From Namhaeicola sp039714555 (GTDB lineage: Bacteria; Bacteroidota; Bacteroidia; Flavobacteriales; Flavobacteriaceae): 64,000 nucleotides of DNA. A program made the position numbers and the translations under genes. The stretch covers positions 1-64,000 of the forward strand of contig JBDLJB010000003.1 of NCBI GenBank assembly GCA_039714555.1, written 5' to 3'. Shown here piece after piece: positions 33,903 through 42,689 of the stretch; the first letter of the stretch is position 1, and every line of letters begins with the position of its first letter. A model generated the notes under the pieces. The model did not search any database. It saw nothing but the letters and a program-made list of their open reading frames with translations, and was not told the origin of the DNA.

Positions 33903-34580
33903 TTAACTTCTACTATTATAAATATTAAGGTAATAAAATAATGTAACTAACGAACTTAAAGCTGCAACTAAGTACGTTCTGGCAGCCCATTTAAGAGCAT
34001 CTTTTGCTGCGCCTTGTTCTCTATTGGTCAACATATTTTTATTTTCAAGCCAAGCCAAAGCTCTATTACTTGCATCATATTCTACAGGCAAAGTAACCAA
34101 ACTAAAAACTACTGTAGCTGCAAAAAATATTATTCCGGCAAGCAAAAGCTGAGGAAAAGCATTTACAGTAAAAATACCTGCTATTAATAAAAAAGAAGCT
34201 AATTTTGATGAAATTCCAACAGCAGGTACTAATTTAGACCTCAATTGAAGCCAAGGATAAGCTGTAGCGTGTTGGACGGCATGACCACATTCGTGGGCAG
34301 CAACAGCTGCAGCTGAAGCATTTCGTTGGTTGTAAACCACCTCACTTAAATTAACAGTTTTTGTTTTAGGGTTGTAATGATCAGTTAACGAACCTTTTGT
34401 AGAAATAACATTTACATCATTAATATTATTATCTGCTAACATTTTTTCAGCGATTTCTTTTCCGCTCAAACCGTTTTGTAAATGTAAAAGAGAATAGCGT
34501 TTAAATTTACTTTTTAATTGAGATTGAACTAACATTCCAATTCCACCAATAACCAAGATCAATAAATAAGCGCCACTCAT
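33903..34580 (-). CDS. Membrane zinc metallopeptidase (YugP-like)
   Basis: The 225-residue integral membrane protein has an N-terminal helix (about 4-18), then the zinc motif HECGH at 96-100, and two or three C-terminal helices. LSGKEIAEKML and YNPKTKTVNLSE are typical of the YugP/DUF neutral zinc metallopeptidase family. The His-Glu-His arrangement predicts an active peptidase, but the natural substrate of this family is unknown. It is a single gene. Confidence 0.88.
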   Translation of the reverse strand: MSGAYLLILVIGGIGMLVQSQLKSKFKRYSLLHLQNGLSGKEIAEKMLADNNINDVNVISTKGSLTDHYNPKTKTVNLSEVVYNQRNASAAAVAAHECGHAVQHATAYPWLQLRSKLVPAVGISSKLASFLLIAGIFTVNAFPQLLLAGIIFFAATVVFSLVTLPVEYDASNRALAWLENKNMLTNREQGAAKDALKWAARTYLVAALSSLVTLFYYLNIYNSRS

Positions 34581-34663
34581 AATTTTAATTTATTTAAGTT
34601 TTAAAAATTGTTTTCAATTAATTGTAATAAATTTACAACATAAACTATTACAAAGCAAAATTT

Positions 34664-35695
34664 ATGAAAAAGAACCCGAATATTCTTTTAATTTATACTG
34701 GGGGAACAATAGGTATGATAAAAGATTATCATACCAATGCTTTAAAAGCATTTAACTTTGAGCAAATTAAGGAAAAAATACCGGAATTAAATTTACTTGA
34801 TTGTAAAATAAAAACAAAAGTTTTTGATAAGCCTATTGATTCATCAAATATGAGTCCAAAATATTGGGTTCAAATTGTTGAGATTATTGAAGATAATTAT
34901 GATAAAGTTGATGGTTTTGTGATTTTAACCGGGACAGATACGATGTCATATACTGCATCAGCAATAAGCTTTATGTTGGAGAATTTAAGCAAACCGGTAA
35001 TTTTTACAGGTTCACAATTACCTATTGGTGATTTACGGACTGATGCAAAAGAGAATTTGATTACAGCTATTCAAATTGCAGGCACTCAAGTTGATGATAA
35101 ACCAAAAATTGTTGAAGTTTGTTTGTATTTTGAGTATAAATTATACAGAGCTAATCGTACAACAAAGATAAGTGCCAATCAATTTGAAGCTTTTCATTCA
35201 CATAATTTTCCACTCTTAGGAGAAAGTGGTGTTCAATTAACTTTTAACGAAGCTTTGTTACATAAAGCCGACCCTGATAAAAAATTAATTGTAAGAAAAA
35301 GAATAGAAGATAATATTGTAATATTAAAATTATTTCCGGGAATTACCAAGCAAGTAGTACAAAGTATTTTAAATATAAAAGAATTAAAAGGTGTTATTTT
35401 AGAAACCTATGGCTCAGGAAATGCTCCAACAGATAAATGGTTTATCAATTTGTTAAAAAAAACCCTTAAAAATAATGTACCCATAGTAAATGTAACACAA
35501 TGTATAAGTGGAAGTGTAATTTTAGGATATTATGAAACAAGTAGTATATTAAAAGAAATTGGTATAATTAGTGGTAAAGATATTACAACTGAATCGGCGA
35601 TTGCCAAAATGAAATATTTATTAGGAGAAGGTATATTGTTTGAAGATTTTAAAGTTCTATTTGAAAAACCATTGAGAGGTGAAATGAGTTATTAA
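34664..35695 (+). CDS. Type I asparaginase
   Basis: The enzyme hydrolyses L-asparagine to aspartate and ammonia. The 343 residues carry the catalytic threonines in YTGGTIG (TGGT at 12-15) and LTGTDTMSYTASA, plus FTGSQLPIGDLRTDAKENL. There is no signal peptide, so it is cytoplasmic, as in AnsA-type enzymes. It stands upstream of tRNA-Ser and the exbB operon without sign of cotranscription. Confidence 0.93.
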   Translation: MKKNPNILLIYTGGTIGMIKDYHTNALKAFNFEQIKEKIPELNLLDCKIKTKVFDKPIDSSNMSPKYWVQIVEIIEDNYDKVDGFVILTGTDTMSYTASAISFMLENLSKPVIFTGSQLPIGDLRTDAKENLITAIQIAGTQVDDKPKIVEVCLYFEYKLYRANRTTKISANQFEAFHSHNFPLLGESGVQLTFNEALLHKADPDKKLIVRKRIEDNIVILKLFPGITKQVVQSILNIKELKGVILETYGSGNAPTDKWFINLLKKTLKNNVPIVNVTQCISGSVILGYYETSSILKEIGIISGKDITTESAIAKMKYLLGEGILFEDFKVLFEKPLRGEMSY

Positions 35696-35777
35696 CAAAA
35701 ATGTTATTTTTTTTTGCTTAAATTTTTTAAAACTAATTTTTTTTTGTTACTTGCCAATCCTTATCATAAAAACATAA

Positions 35778-35864
35778 GGAGAGGTGGCCGAGTGGCTTAA
35801 GGCGCACGCTTGGAAAGCGTGTTTATAAGAGATTATAACAAGGGTTCGAATCCCTTTCTCTCCG
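35778..35864 (+). tRNA. tRNA-Ser (GGA anticodon)
   Basis: The 87-base class II tRNA has acceptor GGAGAGG/TCTCTCC (one G-U), the D-loop typical of Ser tRNAs (GGCCGAGTGG), anticodon stem CACGC/GCGTG with loop TTGGAAA (anticodon GGA, reading UCC and UCU), and a long variable arm with TTATAA-GAGA-TTATAA. Discriminator G73 is typical for serine. CCA is not encoded. Confidence 0.95.
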
Positions 35865-35938
35865 CAGAACGTGATTTGTATGATAAAAATTTATATCTTT
35901 AACCCGTTAACTAAATTATAAAATAAAGATTTACAAAA

Positions 35939-36661
35939 ATGAAAAAAGTATTTACAACCCTGGCGATTACAGGCTTAATGGTATTAAGTTCAGTACAAAG
36001 TATTTACGCACAAGCTGAACCTGTTGTTGAAGACAAAACTTTTCACCAAGTTCTAAAACAACGTTTTATTGAAGGTGGTCCATTTTTTATGGGAATTGTT
36101 TTGGTAACCTTAATCTTAGGGTTAGCTATAGCTATTGAAAGAATCATTTATCTGAATATGGCAACTACAAACACTGATAAATTGGTAGGTAATGTTGAAG
36201 AAGCATTAAATAGTGGTGGAGTTGAAGCTGCTAAAGAAGTTTGTAGAAACACAAAGGGGCCCGTTGCCTCAATTTTTTACCAAGGATTAGATAGAATGGA
36301 TGAAGGTGTTGAAGCAGCTGAAAAAGCAGTTGTTGCCTATGGAGGGGTACAAATGGGATTGTTAGAGAAAAACACCTCTTGGTTAGCGCTATTTATTGCT
36401 CTAGCTCCTATGCTTGGTTTCATGGGTACAGTAATTGGTATGATTAGTGCATTTGACTCTATTGAAGCTGCCGGTGATATTTCGCCAACAGTTGTAGCAG
36501 GTGGTATTAAAGTAGCATTATTAACAACAGTATTTGGTTTGGTTGTTGCTATTATTCTTCAAATATTTTACAATTATATCATTTCAAAAATCGATGGTAT
36601 TGTAAATAGTATGGAAGACGCATCAATTAAATTAGTTGATCTTTTGATCAGAAATAAATAA
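35939..36661 (+). CDS. MotA/TolQ/ExbB family proton channel
   Basis: The 240-residue inner-membrane protein begins with a signal-like helix, a short periplasmic segment, and then the three-helix TolQ/ExbB core. The last two helices flank ALAPMLGFMGTVIGMISAFD and VVAGGIKVALLTTVFGLVVAI, which carry the conserved small and polar residues of the proton path. It pairs with ExbD-type proteins to turn proton-motive force into motion. It opens an operon with a 4-TM protein (8-base gap) and two ExbD proteins. Confidence 0.9.
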   Translation: MKKVFTTLAITGLMVLSSVQSIYAQAEPVVEDKTFHQVLKQRFIEGGPFFMGIVLVTLILGLAIAIERIIYLNMATTNTDKLVGNVEEALNSGGVEAAKEVCRNTKGPVASIFYQGLDRMDEGVEAAEKAVVAYGGVQMGLLEKNTSWLALFIALAPMLGFMGTVIGMISAFDSIEAAGDISPTVVAGGIKVALLTTVFGLVVAIILQIFYNYIISKIDGIVNSMEDASIKLVDLLIRNK

Positions 36662-36669
36662 TAAATATT

Positions 36670-37143
36670 ATGAATAGTAAGTTATCAAAAATATTATCTT
36701 TAGTTGCAGGTGCAATTGGTATTATTGCGGTATTCTTTTTGGTAAGAATAATCATGGTAGGTGATGAGGCATTTGATGCAATTAATCCAGATGCTGCTAG
36801 TTTACAAGGCAGTATTATTTCACCATACATATCATTTGCATTAGCATTGTTATATATTACTGCAGGTTTTGCAGTTATATTTTCGATTTGGAACTTGATC
36901 AGACATCCAAAATTGTTGAAAAAAGCATTGCTTTCGGTTGGAGTTTTAGCTGTTTTATTATTAATAGCTTATTTTCTTGCACCAGGTAATGCAGTTACAG
37001 ATGCTACAGGTACAAAAATCTTAGTAGAACAAGGTACTGTTTCAAAATGGTCAAGTACTGGAATATGGTATGCAGTAATCTTAGGAGGAATTGGACTCGC
37101 ATTTTTCTTAGTAGATTTTGTTAGAGGAATTGTAAAAAATTAA
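36670..37143 (+). CDS. Four-helix membrane protein of unknown function in the exbB-exbD operon
   Basis: The protein has 157 residues and four predicted membrane helices at about 8-30, 50-76, 86-106 and 130-153. Between helices 1 and 2 is a short acidic loop (GDEAFDAINPDAAS), and between 3 and 4 a polar loop with TGTKILVEQGTVSKWSS. I do not recognise a family. Spacing of 8 and 4 bases to its neighbours shows it is made with the ExbB and ExbD proteins, which suggests it is a subunit or assembly factor of that motor. This is inference only. Confidence 0.75.
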   Translation: MNSKLSKILSLVAGAIGIIAVFFLVRIIMVGDEAFDAINPDAASLQGSIISPYISFALALLYITAGFAVIFSIWNLIRHPKLLKKALLSVGVLAVLLLIAYFLAPGNAVTDATGTKILVEQGTVSKWSSTGIWYAVILGGIGLAFFLVDFVRGIVKN

Positions 37144-37147
37144 AATT

Positions 37148-37771
37148 ATGGCTAAAAGAGATATACCGGAAATTAATGCTGGTTCTATGGCAGATATTGC
37201 TTTCTTGTTACTCATATTCTTTTTAGTAACAACTACTATGGATGTGGATACAGGGATATCTAGAAAATTAACTGAAAAACAACCTCCAGATATCACACCT
37301 CCTAAACTTAAAGAAAAAAATGTCTTTGTTGTTACAGTAAATCGTAATAATGATATTATGATTGAAGGTGAAAGATTTATTCAAGTAGATCAATTACGTG
37401 AAGAAGTATTTAAGTTTATTGACAATGGTGGAGGTTTAGGAAATCCAATAGACGGAGCAGAACCCGCAGAATGTGATTGGTGTGAAGGAAAGAAAGATCC
37501 ACTATCTTCTGATCATCCAAATAAAGCGGTTGTTTCTTTAGAGAGTAACAGAGGAACCTCATATGGTACTTATATATCAGTTAATAATGAATTGGTTGGG
37601 GCCTATACAGATTTGAGAAATCGTTTGTCAAAACAGTTATATGGTGTAACTTATACAGAACTTTTAAAGCAGTCTAAAAACGATATGCAGAATGAGTCTT
37701 TGAAAGAAAAGATTAAGAATATAAAGACAAAATATCCTCAAATTATTTCAGAACAAGAACCAGAAAAATAA
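37148..37771 (+). CDS. ExbD/TolR family protein with periplasmic CxxC
   Basis: The 207-residue protein has one N-terminal membrane helix containing the conserved proton-carrying aspartate (Asp16, SMADIAFLLLIFFLVTTTM) and a periplasmic domain. This domain is longer than in E. coli ExbD (141 residues) and holds an insert with CDWC at 109-112, followed by EGKKDPLSSDHPNKAVVSLES. The tail (KEKIKNIKTKYPQII) is helical and charged. It should plug the ExbB channel and transmit force. The cysteines may form a disulfide or bind metal; neither is shown. Confidence 0.9.
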   Translation: MAKRDIPEINAGSMADIAFLLLIFFLVTTTMDVDTGISRKLTEKQPPDITPPKLKEKNVFVVTVNRNNDIMIEGERFIQVDQLREEVFKFIDNGGGLGNPIDGAEPAECDWCEGKKDPLSSDHPNKAVVSLESNRGTSYGTYISVNNELVGAYTDLRNRLSKQLYGVTYTELLKQSKNDMQNESLKEKIKNIKTKYPQIISEQEPEK

Positions 37772-37778
37772 AATTAAT

Positions 37779-38237
37779 ATGTCTAAGTTTAGAAAAAAGA
37801 AAAAAGGAATGCCCGGTATATCAACAGCATCTTTACCGGATATTGTATTTATGTTATTATTCTTTTTTATGGTTACAACAGTAATGCGTGAAACTGATCT
37901 AAAATTAAAACAAACACTACCTTATGCAACCGAAGTAAAAAAATTAGAACGTAAAAGTTTGGTAAGTTATATTTATGTTGGTAAGGTTGAAGGTCAGGGA
38001 GGTGATAAGATTCAGCTAAATGACCGTATTTCAGATGTAGAAAATGTAAAATATTTTATTTTTGCTGAAAGAGAAACACATCCAGAAGATGAAATACCAC
38101 TTTTAACAACTTCTATTAAAGCTGATATAAATTCTAGTGTTGGTACAATAACTGATATAAAAGAAGAGCTTAGAAATATAAATGCACTTAAAATTAATTA
38201 CTCTACTAGAAAAGGAGACATTAGTAGAAATAAGTAA
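37779..38237 (+). CDS. ExbD/TolR family protein, second copy
   Basis: This 152-residue ExbD-like protein has a basic N-terminus (KFRKKKKG), a single membrane helix with Asp21 (SLPDIVFMLLFFFMVTTVM) and a short periplasmic domain ending in NALKINYSTRKGDISRNK. It lacks the CxxC insert of its neighbour. Having two ExbD-like proteins after one ExbB suggests a mixed dimer in the motor. Gap to the first copy is 7 bases; a terminator follows. Confidence 0.9.
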   Translation: MSKFRKKKKGMPGISTASLPDIVFMLLFFFMVTTVMRETDLKLKQTLPYATEVKKLERKSLVSYIYVGKVEGQGGDKIQLNDRISDVENVKYFIFAERETHPEDEIPLLTTSIKADINSSVGTITDIKEELRNINALKINYSTRKGDISRNK

Positions 38238-38254
38238 TAATAAAAAAATATTTT

Positions 38255-38296
38255 AAAGGCAATCAAACTGTTTTATTAGTTTGATTGCCTTTTTTT
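38255..38296 (+). terminator. Rho-independent terminator after the exbB-exbD operon
   Basis: AAAGGCAATCAAACT pairs exactly with AGTTTGATTGCCTTT over an 8-base loop, followed by a T-run. The PorT-like gene that follows is thus probably a separate transcript. Confidence 0.9.
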
Positions 38297-38333
38297 ATTT
38301 TAAAAAAGTATCTTTAATGAAATATATTCTATA

Positions 38334-38987
38334 ATGAAAAAGTTAACTATTTTTTTTCTGTTCTTTTTTTCAATTTTGCAAGCGCAAAATGAAAAGAATA
38401 ATCTGGATCAAAAATATTTAGATGACCAAATATATATCACTGCTGTATATCAAAAGTTATTTAACCTTCCTAATGAGATTTCGGAAACCGGATTTTCATA
38501 TGGTATTGGTTTTGGTGTAATTAAAGACATTCCAATGAATTCTAAAAGGAATGTTGGTTTTGGTATAGGTTTGGGGTATGCATTCAATGTTCATTATTTT
38601 AATGTAAAAGAGTTTGGTTTACCGATACAAGATAGTAATGAAACTAAAAGTAATAAAATTGCTTTGCATATGTTAGATCTTCCAATAGAGTTTCGTTTTC
38701 GCACTTCAACTCCCCAAAAGTATAAATTTTGGAGATTTTACCCGGGTTTTAAATTTTCTTATGCATTTGCACAAGATACAAAGTTAAAACAAAGTGAGAA
38801 TTTTGAAGTTGATAAGGTAATAGAAATAAATGATTTTCAATATGGTATAACTTTATCAGCAGGTTATAACAAATGGAATTTACACGTTTATTATGGATTA
38901 AGCGAATTATTTAATGAAGCAAAGAATAATGACTTTCAAATTACACCTCATGAATTTAAGATTGGTTTAATTTTTTATATTTTATAG
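38334..38987 (+). CDS. PorT-like outer-membrane beta-barrel protein
   Basis: The 217-residue protein has a signal peptide (ending near ILQAQ) and alternating strands of a small outer-membrane barrel, closing with FKIGLIFYIL. Features such as FRFRTSTPQKYKFWRFYPGFKFSYAF and GYNKWNLHVYYGLSELFNE are shared with the PorT family, a T9SS assembly protein, as I remember it. The match is a judgement from pattern, not a search. Its position beside ExbB/ExbD genes fits a T9SS-linked or envelope role. It overlaps the convergent PAP2-like gene by 6 bases. Confidence 0.68.
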   Translation: MKKLTIFFLFFFSILQAQNEKNNLDQKYLDDQIYITAVYQKLFNLPNEISETGFSYGIGFGVIKDIPMNSKRNVGFGIGLGYAFNVHYFNVKEFGLPIQDSNETKSNKIALHMLDLPIEFRFRTSTPQKYKFWRFYPGFKFSYAFAQDTKLKQSENFEVDKVIEINDFQYGITLSAGYNKWNLHVYYGLSELFNEAKNNDFQITPHEFKIGLIFYIL

Positions 38988-39584
38988 AAATTGGTAAATC
39001 ATTAATTGTGTGATTATCCCTAAAAATACACCTAAATAAACTTCTTTAGCTTGATGCGCTTTTAGCGCTAATCTAGAAGTTGCCAGAAAACCAAATATTA
39101 TTATTAAAAATGCTATCAATAAAGTTAGGTTAATTTGGTAATCTATACTCATTACCATAGTAAAACCAATTATTGACCCAATTCCTAAAGTATGTAAACT
39201 AGTTTTAAAATTAATTGAAAATAGGATAAATACTATTGTTAATGCAACACTACTTCCATAAAAAGATAAGCCAAGTAAACTTACAATATTTGTACTCAAA
39301 AGCATTTTACCCAGCATAAAAGTTAAAACGATTAAAAATATAATGGGAAACTTTCTTTCTTCTATTGTTTTTAACTGAAATGAATGGATTAATTTTAATT
39401 TTTTTAGAACTATTAATAAAAATAATGGTAAAATATAAGTACTAATAAAGATTACTGATATTATAATTTTTTTATAATTATCAGGAATGTATTGTGGAGA
39501 TATTAAAAAATAAAGTAAAGACCCTACAGTTGAAAAAAAAATTGGATGAAAAACAAATGAAATAATTTTGTGGAATACTGTCAT
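38982..39584 (-). CDS. PAP2-like integral membrane protein
   Basis: The 200-residue, six-helix membrane protein has a divergent phosphatidic-acid-phosphatase type 2 signature. Motif 3 reads SR-LALKA-H-QAK-E (170-181), with Glu where the family has Asp. Motif 2 reads TSLH (128-131) in place of PSGH. A lysine at 72 is followed by ERKFP, a rough motif 1. It may dephosphorylate a lipid phosphate, or may have lost activity. It begins directly after the rpoN stop codon, so the two are probably cotranscribed. Confidence 0.65.
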   Translation of the reverse strand: MTVFHKIISFVFHPIFFSTVGSLLYFLISPQYIPDNYKKIIISVIFISTYILPLFLLIVLKKLKLIHSFQLKTIEERKFPIIFLIVLTFMLGKMLLSTNIVSLLGLSFYGSSVALTIVFILFSINFKTSLHTLGIGSIIGFTMVMSIDYQINLTLLIAFLIIIFGFLATSRLALKAHQAKEVYLGVFLGIITQLMIYQFL

Positions 39585-41039
39585 TTATAATATTTCTTTA
39601 CGTAACCTCGCAACAGGGATATCTAATTGTTCTCTGTATTTTGCAACTGTTCTTCTTGCAATTAAATATCCTTTTTCTTTTAAGATAGATGATAGCTTCT
39701 CATCGGTTAAAGGGGTTTTTTTATTTTCATTTTCAACTACAGTTTGAAGTATTTTTTTTATTTCTTTCGTAGAGATATCTTCACCCTTTTTGTTTTTCAT
39801 CGATTCAGAAAAAAACTCTTTTAAAAGCTTTGTTCCATAGGGTGTATCAACATATTTACTATTTGCAACTCTTGAAATAGTTGAAACATCCATACCAATT
39901 TTATCTGCAATATCTTTTAAGACCATAGGTTTTAGTTTGCGTTCATCACCTGTTAAAAAATACTCTTTTTGATATTGCATTATAGCATTCATTGTGAGTA
40001 ATAGCGTTTGTTGACGTTGTTTTATTGCATCAATAAACCATTTTGCGGCATCTAATTTCTGTTTGATGAACAGAATTGCATCTTTACTAGATTTAGATTT
40101 GTCTTTTGATTTTGCATAACCTTGCAACATATCATTGTAATCCTTTGAAATATGTAATTCAGGTGCATTTCGGGCATTCAATGAAAGATCTAGATTTCCT
40201 TCATTAATTTTAATAGTAAAATCAGGTACTATTTGTTCAATATTACTACTACCGCTAGAATAAGAGCCTCCAGGTTTAGGATTAAGTTTCTCAATTTCAT
40301 TAATAGCATCCTTTAAATATTCTTTAGAGATATTTAATTTTTGAAGTAATTTTTTATAATGCTTCTTTACAAAAAGATCAAATGAGTTTTCAATAATATC
40401 AATTGCAGTTTTTCTTTCGGGAGTTTCTTTTTTTTGATTTAACTGAATTAATAAACATTCTTTTAAATTTCTTGCTCCAACACCCGGAGGATCTAATTGT
40501 TGTACAATTTTTAATACTTTTTCAATTTCTTCTTCGGTAGTATAAATATTTTCAGAAAAGGCTAAATCATCAACAATATCTTCAAGAGACCTTCGAACAT
40601 AACCATTTTGATCAATATTACCTACCAAAAAATCAGCAATTTGACTTTCATGATCAGATAGTTTAAATGTATTTAATTGGCTAGTTAAAAACTGGTTAAA
40701 TGAAATACCTGCCGAATAAGGTATACGATTTTCCTCATCATCACTACTATAATTACTTGAGTGTAACCTATAACTAGGTGTTTCATCATCGCTTAAATAA
40801 TCATCAATATTTATATCAGTTTCAATAGTCTCATTACCAGAATCATCATATTCTTCTGGCATATCATTTGAAAATTCATCATTATTTTCTTTTCCACTTT
40901 CTAAAGCGGGATTCTCTTCAATTTCATGTGCTATTTTCTGTTCAAAAGCTTGCGTAGGCAATTGAATTAATTTCATCAACTGAATTTGTTGAGGAGATAA
41001 TTTTTGCTGTAATTTTTGTTGTAAGCTTTGTTTTAGCAT
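39585..41039 (-). CDS. rpoN: RNA polymerase sigma-54 factor
   Basis: The 484-residue sigma factor has the glutamine-rich N-terminal activator-interaction region (LKQSLQQKLQQKLSPQQIQLMKLIQLP), an acidic linker at about 45-110, a core-binding region, a helix-turn-helix (VLKDIADKIGMDVSTISRVANSKY) and the RpoN box ARRTVAKYRE near residue 462. Sigma-54 needs AAA+ activators to open promoters; none is encoded in this window. The PAP2-like gene follows directly. An asnS terminator lies upstream, so rpoN has its own promoter. Confidence 0.96.
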   Translation of the reverse strand: MLKQSLQQKLQQKLSPQQIQLMKLIQLPTQAFEQKIAHEIEENPALESGKENNDEFSNDMPEEYDDSGNETIETDINIDDYLSDDETPSYRLHSSNYSSDDEENRIPYSAGISFNQFLTSQLNTFKLSDHESQIADFLVGNIDQNGYVRRSLEDIVDDLAFSENIYTTEEEIEKVLKIVQQLDPPGVGARNLKECLLIQLNQKKETPERKTAIDIIENSFDLFVKKHYKKLLQKLNISKEYLKDAINEIEKLNPKPGGSYSSGSSNIEQIVPDFTIKINEGNLDLSLNARNAPELHISKDYNDMLQGYAKSKDKSKSSKDAILFIKQKLDAAKWFIDAIKQRQQTLLLTMNAIMQYQKEYFLTGDERKLKPMVLKDIADKIGMDVSTISRVANSKYVDTPYGTKLLKEFFSESMKNKKGEDISTKEIKKILQTVVENENKKTPLTDEKLSSILKEKGYLIARRTVAKYREQLDIPVARLRKEIL

Positions 41040-41094
41040 ATGAGAATTCTAATGGTATAAAAATACAAAAAACAATTATAAGATATTGCTAAAA

Positions 41095-41131
41095 AAAACG
41101 AAGTATCTTTTTTAAGTAGATACTTCGTTTT
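41095..41131 (-). terminator. Rho-independent terminator after asnS
   Basis: AAAACGAAGTATCT pairs exactly with AGATACTTCGTTTT. On the minus strand it lies 21 bases after the asnS stop and is followed by a long T-run. It separates asnS from rpoN. Confidence 0.87.
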
Positions 41132-41152
41132 CAAAATATATAAAAATCTATT

Positions 41153-42586
41153 TTAAAATTCAGCATTTTGAGGTGATCTCGGATAAGGAATAACATCTCT
41201 AATATTACCCATACCCGTTGTAAATTGCACCAATCTTTCAAAACCAAGGCCAAAACCTGAATGAATGGCACTACCAAATTTTCGTGTATCTAAATACCAC
41301 CACAATTCTTTTTCATCAATATCTAGGGCCTTGATCTTTTCCTTTAATACATCCAGTCGTTCTTCACGTTGACTACCACCTACTATTTCTCCAATTCCGG
41401 GGAATAAAACATCCATTGCTCTTACTGTTTTTTCATCCTCATTTAAACGCATGTAAAATGCTTTGATATTTGCCGGATAATCAAATAAAATAACAGGACA
41501 TTTAAAATGCTTTTCAACTAAATATCGTTCGTGTTCACTTTGTAGATCAGCACCCCATTCATTGATTAAGTATTGGAATTTTTTCTTTTTATTTGGTTTG
41601 CTATTTCTCAAAATATCAATTGCTTCAGTATAACTTACACGTTTAAAATTATTATCAATAACAAATTGTAATTTTTCTAAAAGAGACATATCACTACGTT
41701 GAATAGCAGGTTTACTTTTCTCTTCTTGTAAAAAGCGTTGATTTAAAAATTGTAGATCATCTTCACAATTATCAAGAATATATTTTAAAACATATTTAAT
41801 AAAATTTTCTGCCAAATCCATATTAGCATCAAGATCATTAAAAGCAACTTCTGGTTCAATCATCCAAAATTCAGATAAATGACGTGAGGTATTTGAATTT
41901 TCAGCTCTAAAAGTTGGGCCAAAAGTATAAACCTTACCTAATGCCATGGCATAGGTTTCAGCTTCTAATTGACCAGAAACGGTTAAGTTTGTTTCTTTAC
42001 CAAAGAAGTCTTTTGAGTAGTCAATATTACCATCTTCAGTTTTTGGAATATTTTTTAAATCAAGTGAAGTTACCCTGAACATTTCGCCTGCTCCTTCTGC
42101 ATCACTTCCTGTAATGATAGGTGTATGAATATAATAAAATCCATTTTGAACAAAATATTGATGGATAGCAAATGATAATGATGATCTGATTCTCATCACA
42201 GCACTAAATGTGTTTGTTCGCACTCTTAAATGAGCATTTTCACGTAAAAATTCAAGACTGTGTTTTTTGGGTTGAATAGGAAATTCATCAGGATTTGAAT
42301 CACCTAAGACCTCAAAATTTGTTACTTGAATTTCAACACTTTGACCTTTTCCCTGGCTTTCAACCAAAGTTCCGGTTATTGATAATGCAGCACCTGTAGT
42401 TATACGTTTTAATAAAGCTTCATCAAAATTTTCAAAATCGATTACACATTGAATATTTTTAATGGTTGAGCCATCGTTTAAAGCAATAAAACGATTACTT
42501 CTAAATGTTCTTACCCAACCTTTTACAGTAACTTCTTGTAAAAATATTTCAGATTGTAATAATTCAATTATACTTTGTCCTTTCAT
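41153..42586 (-). CDS. asnS: Asparaginyl-tRNA synthetase
   Basis: The 477-residue class II synthetase has an N-terminal OB-fold anticodon-binding domain (VTVKGWVRTFRSNRFIALNDGS), class II motif 2 around TFRAENSNTSRHLSEFWMIEPE, and motif 3 as GFGLGFERLVQFTTGMGNIRDVIPYPRSP. The residues after motif 2 and the absence of an AspRS-type insert favour Asn over Asp. Length is normal. It is monocistronic, with a terminator downstream and a -7 box candidate upstream. Confidence 0.96.
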   Translation of the reverse strand: MKGQSIIELLQSEIFLQEVTVKGWVRTFRSNRFIALNDGSTIKNIQCVIDFENFDEALLKRITTGAALSITGTLVESQGKGQSVEIQVTNFEVLGDSNPDEFPIQPKKHSLEFLRENAHLRVRTNTFSAVMRIRSSLSFAIHQYFVQNGFYYIHTPIITGSDAEGAGEMFRVTSLDLKNIPKTEDGNIDYSKDFFGKETNLTVSGQLEAETYAMALGKVYTFGPTFRAENSNTSRHLSEFWMIEPEVAFNDLDANMDLAENFIKYVLKYILDNCEDDLQFLNQRFLQEEKSKPAIQRSDMSLLEKLQFVIDNNFKRVSYTEAIDILRNSKPNKKKKFQYLINEWGADLQSEHERYLVEKHFKCPVILFDYPANIKAFYMRLNEDEKTVRAMDVLFPGIGEIVGGSQREERLDVLKEKIKALDIDEKELWWYLDTRKFGSAIHSGFGLGFERLVQFTTGMGNIRDVIPYPRSPQNAEF

Positions 42587-42638
42587 TTGTTCATTATTTA
42601 ATAAAAAACCTGATTCAAAAAAATATTTTTAAGTGCCG

Positions 42639-42646
42639 CAAATATA
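42639..42646 (-). promoter_or_regulatory. Candidate -7 element for asnS
   Basis: On the minus strand TATATTTG matches TAnnTTTG, 52 bases before the ATG. There is no TTTG at -33 spacing. Confidence 0.4.
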
Positions 42647-42689
42647 CGTTTTGTAATTAATTTTTAGAATTAAGTTTAAGAGAAATTAT

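Noticed and set aside
39585..41039. Sigma-54 regulon or enhancer-binding activator next to rpoN
   Set aside because: No AAA+ activator gene or convincing -24/-12 promoter was seen in the window.
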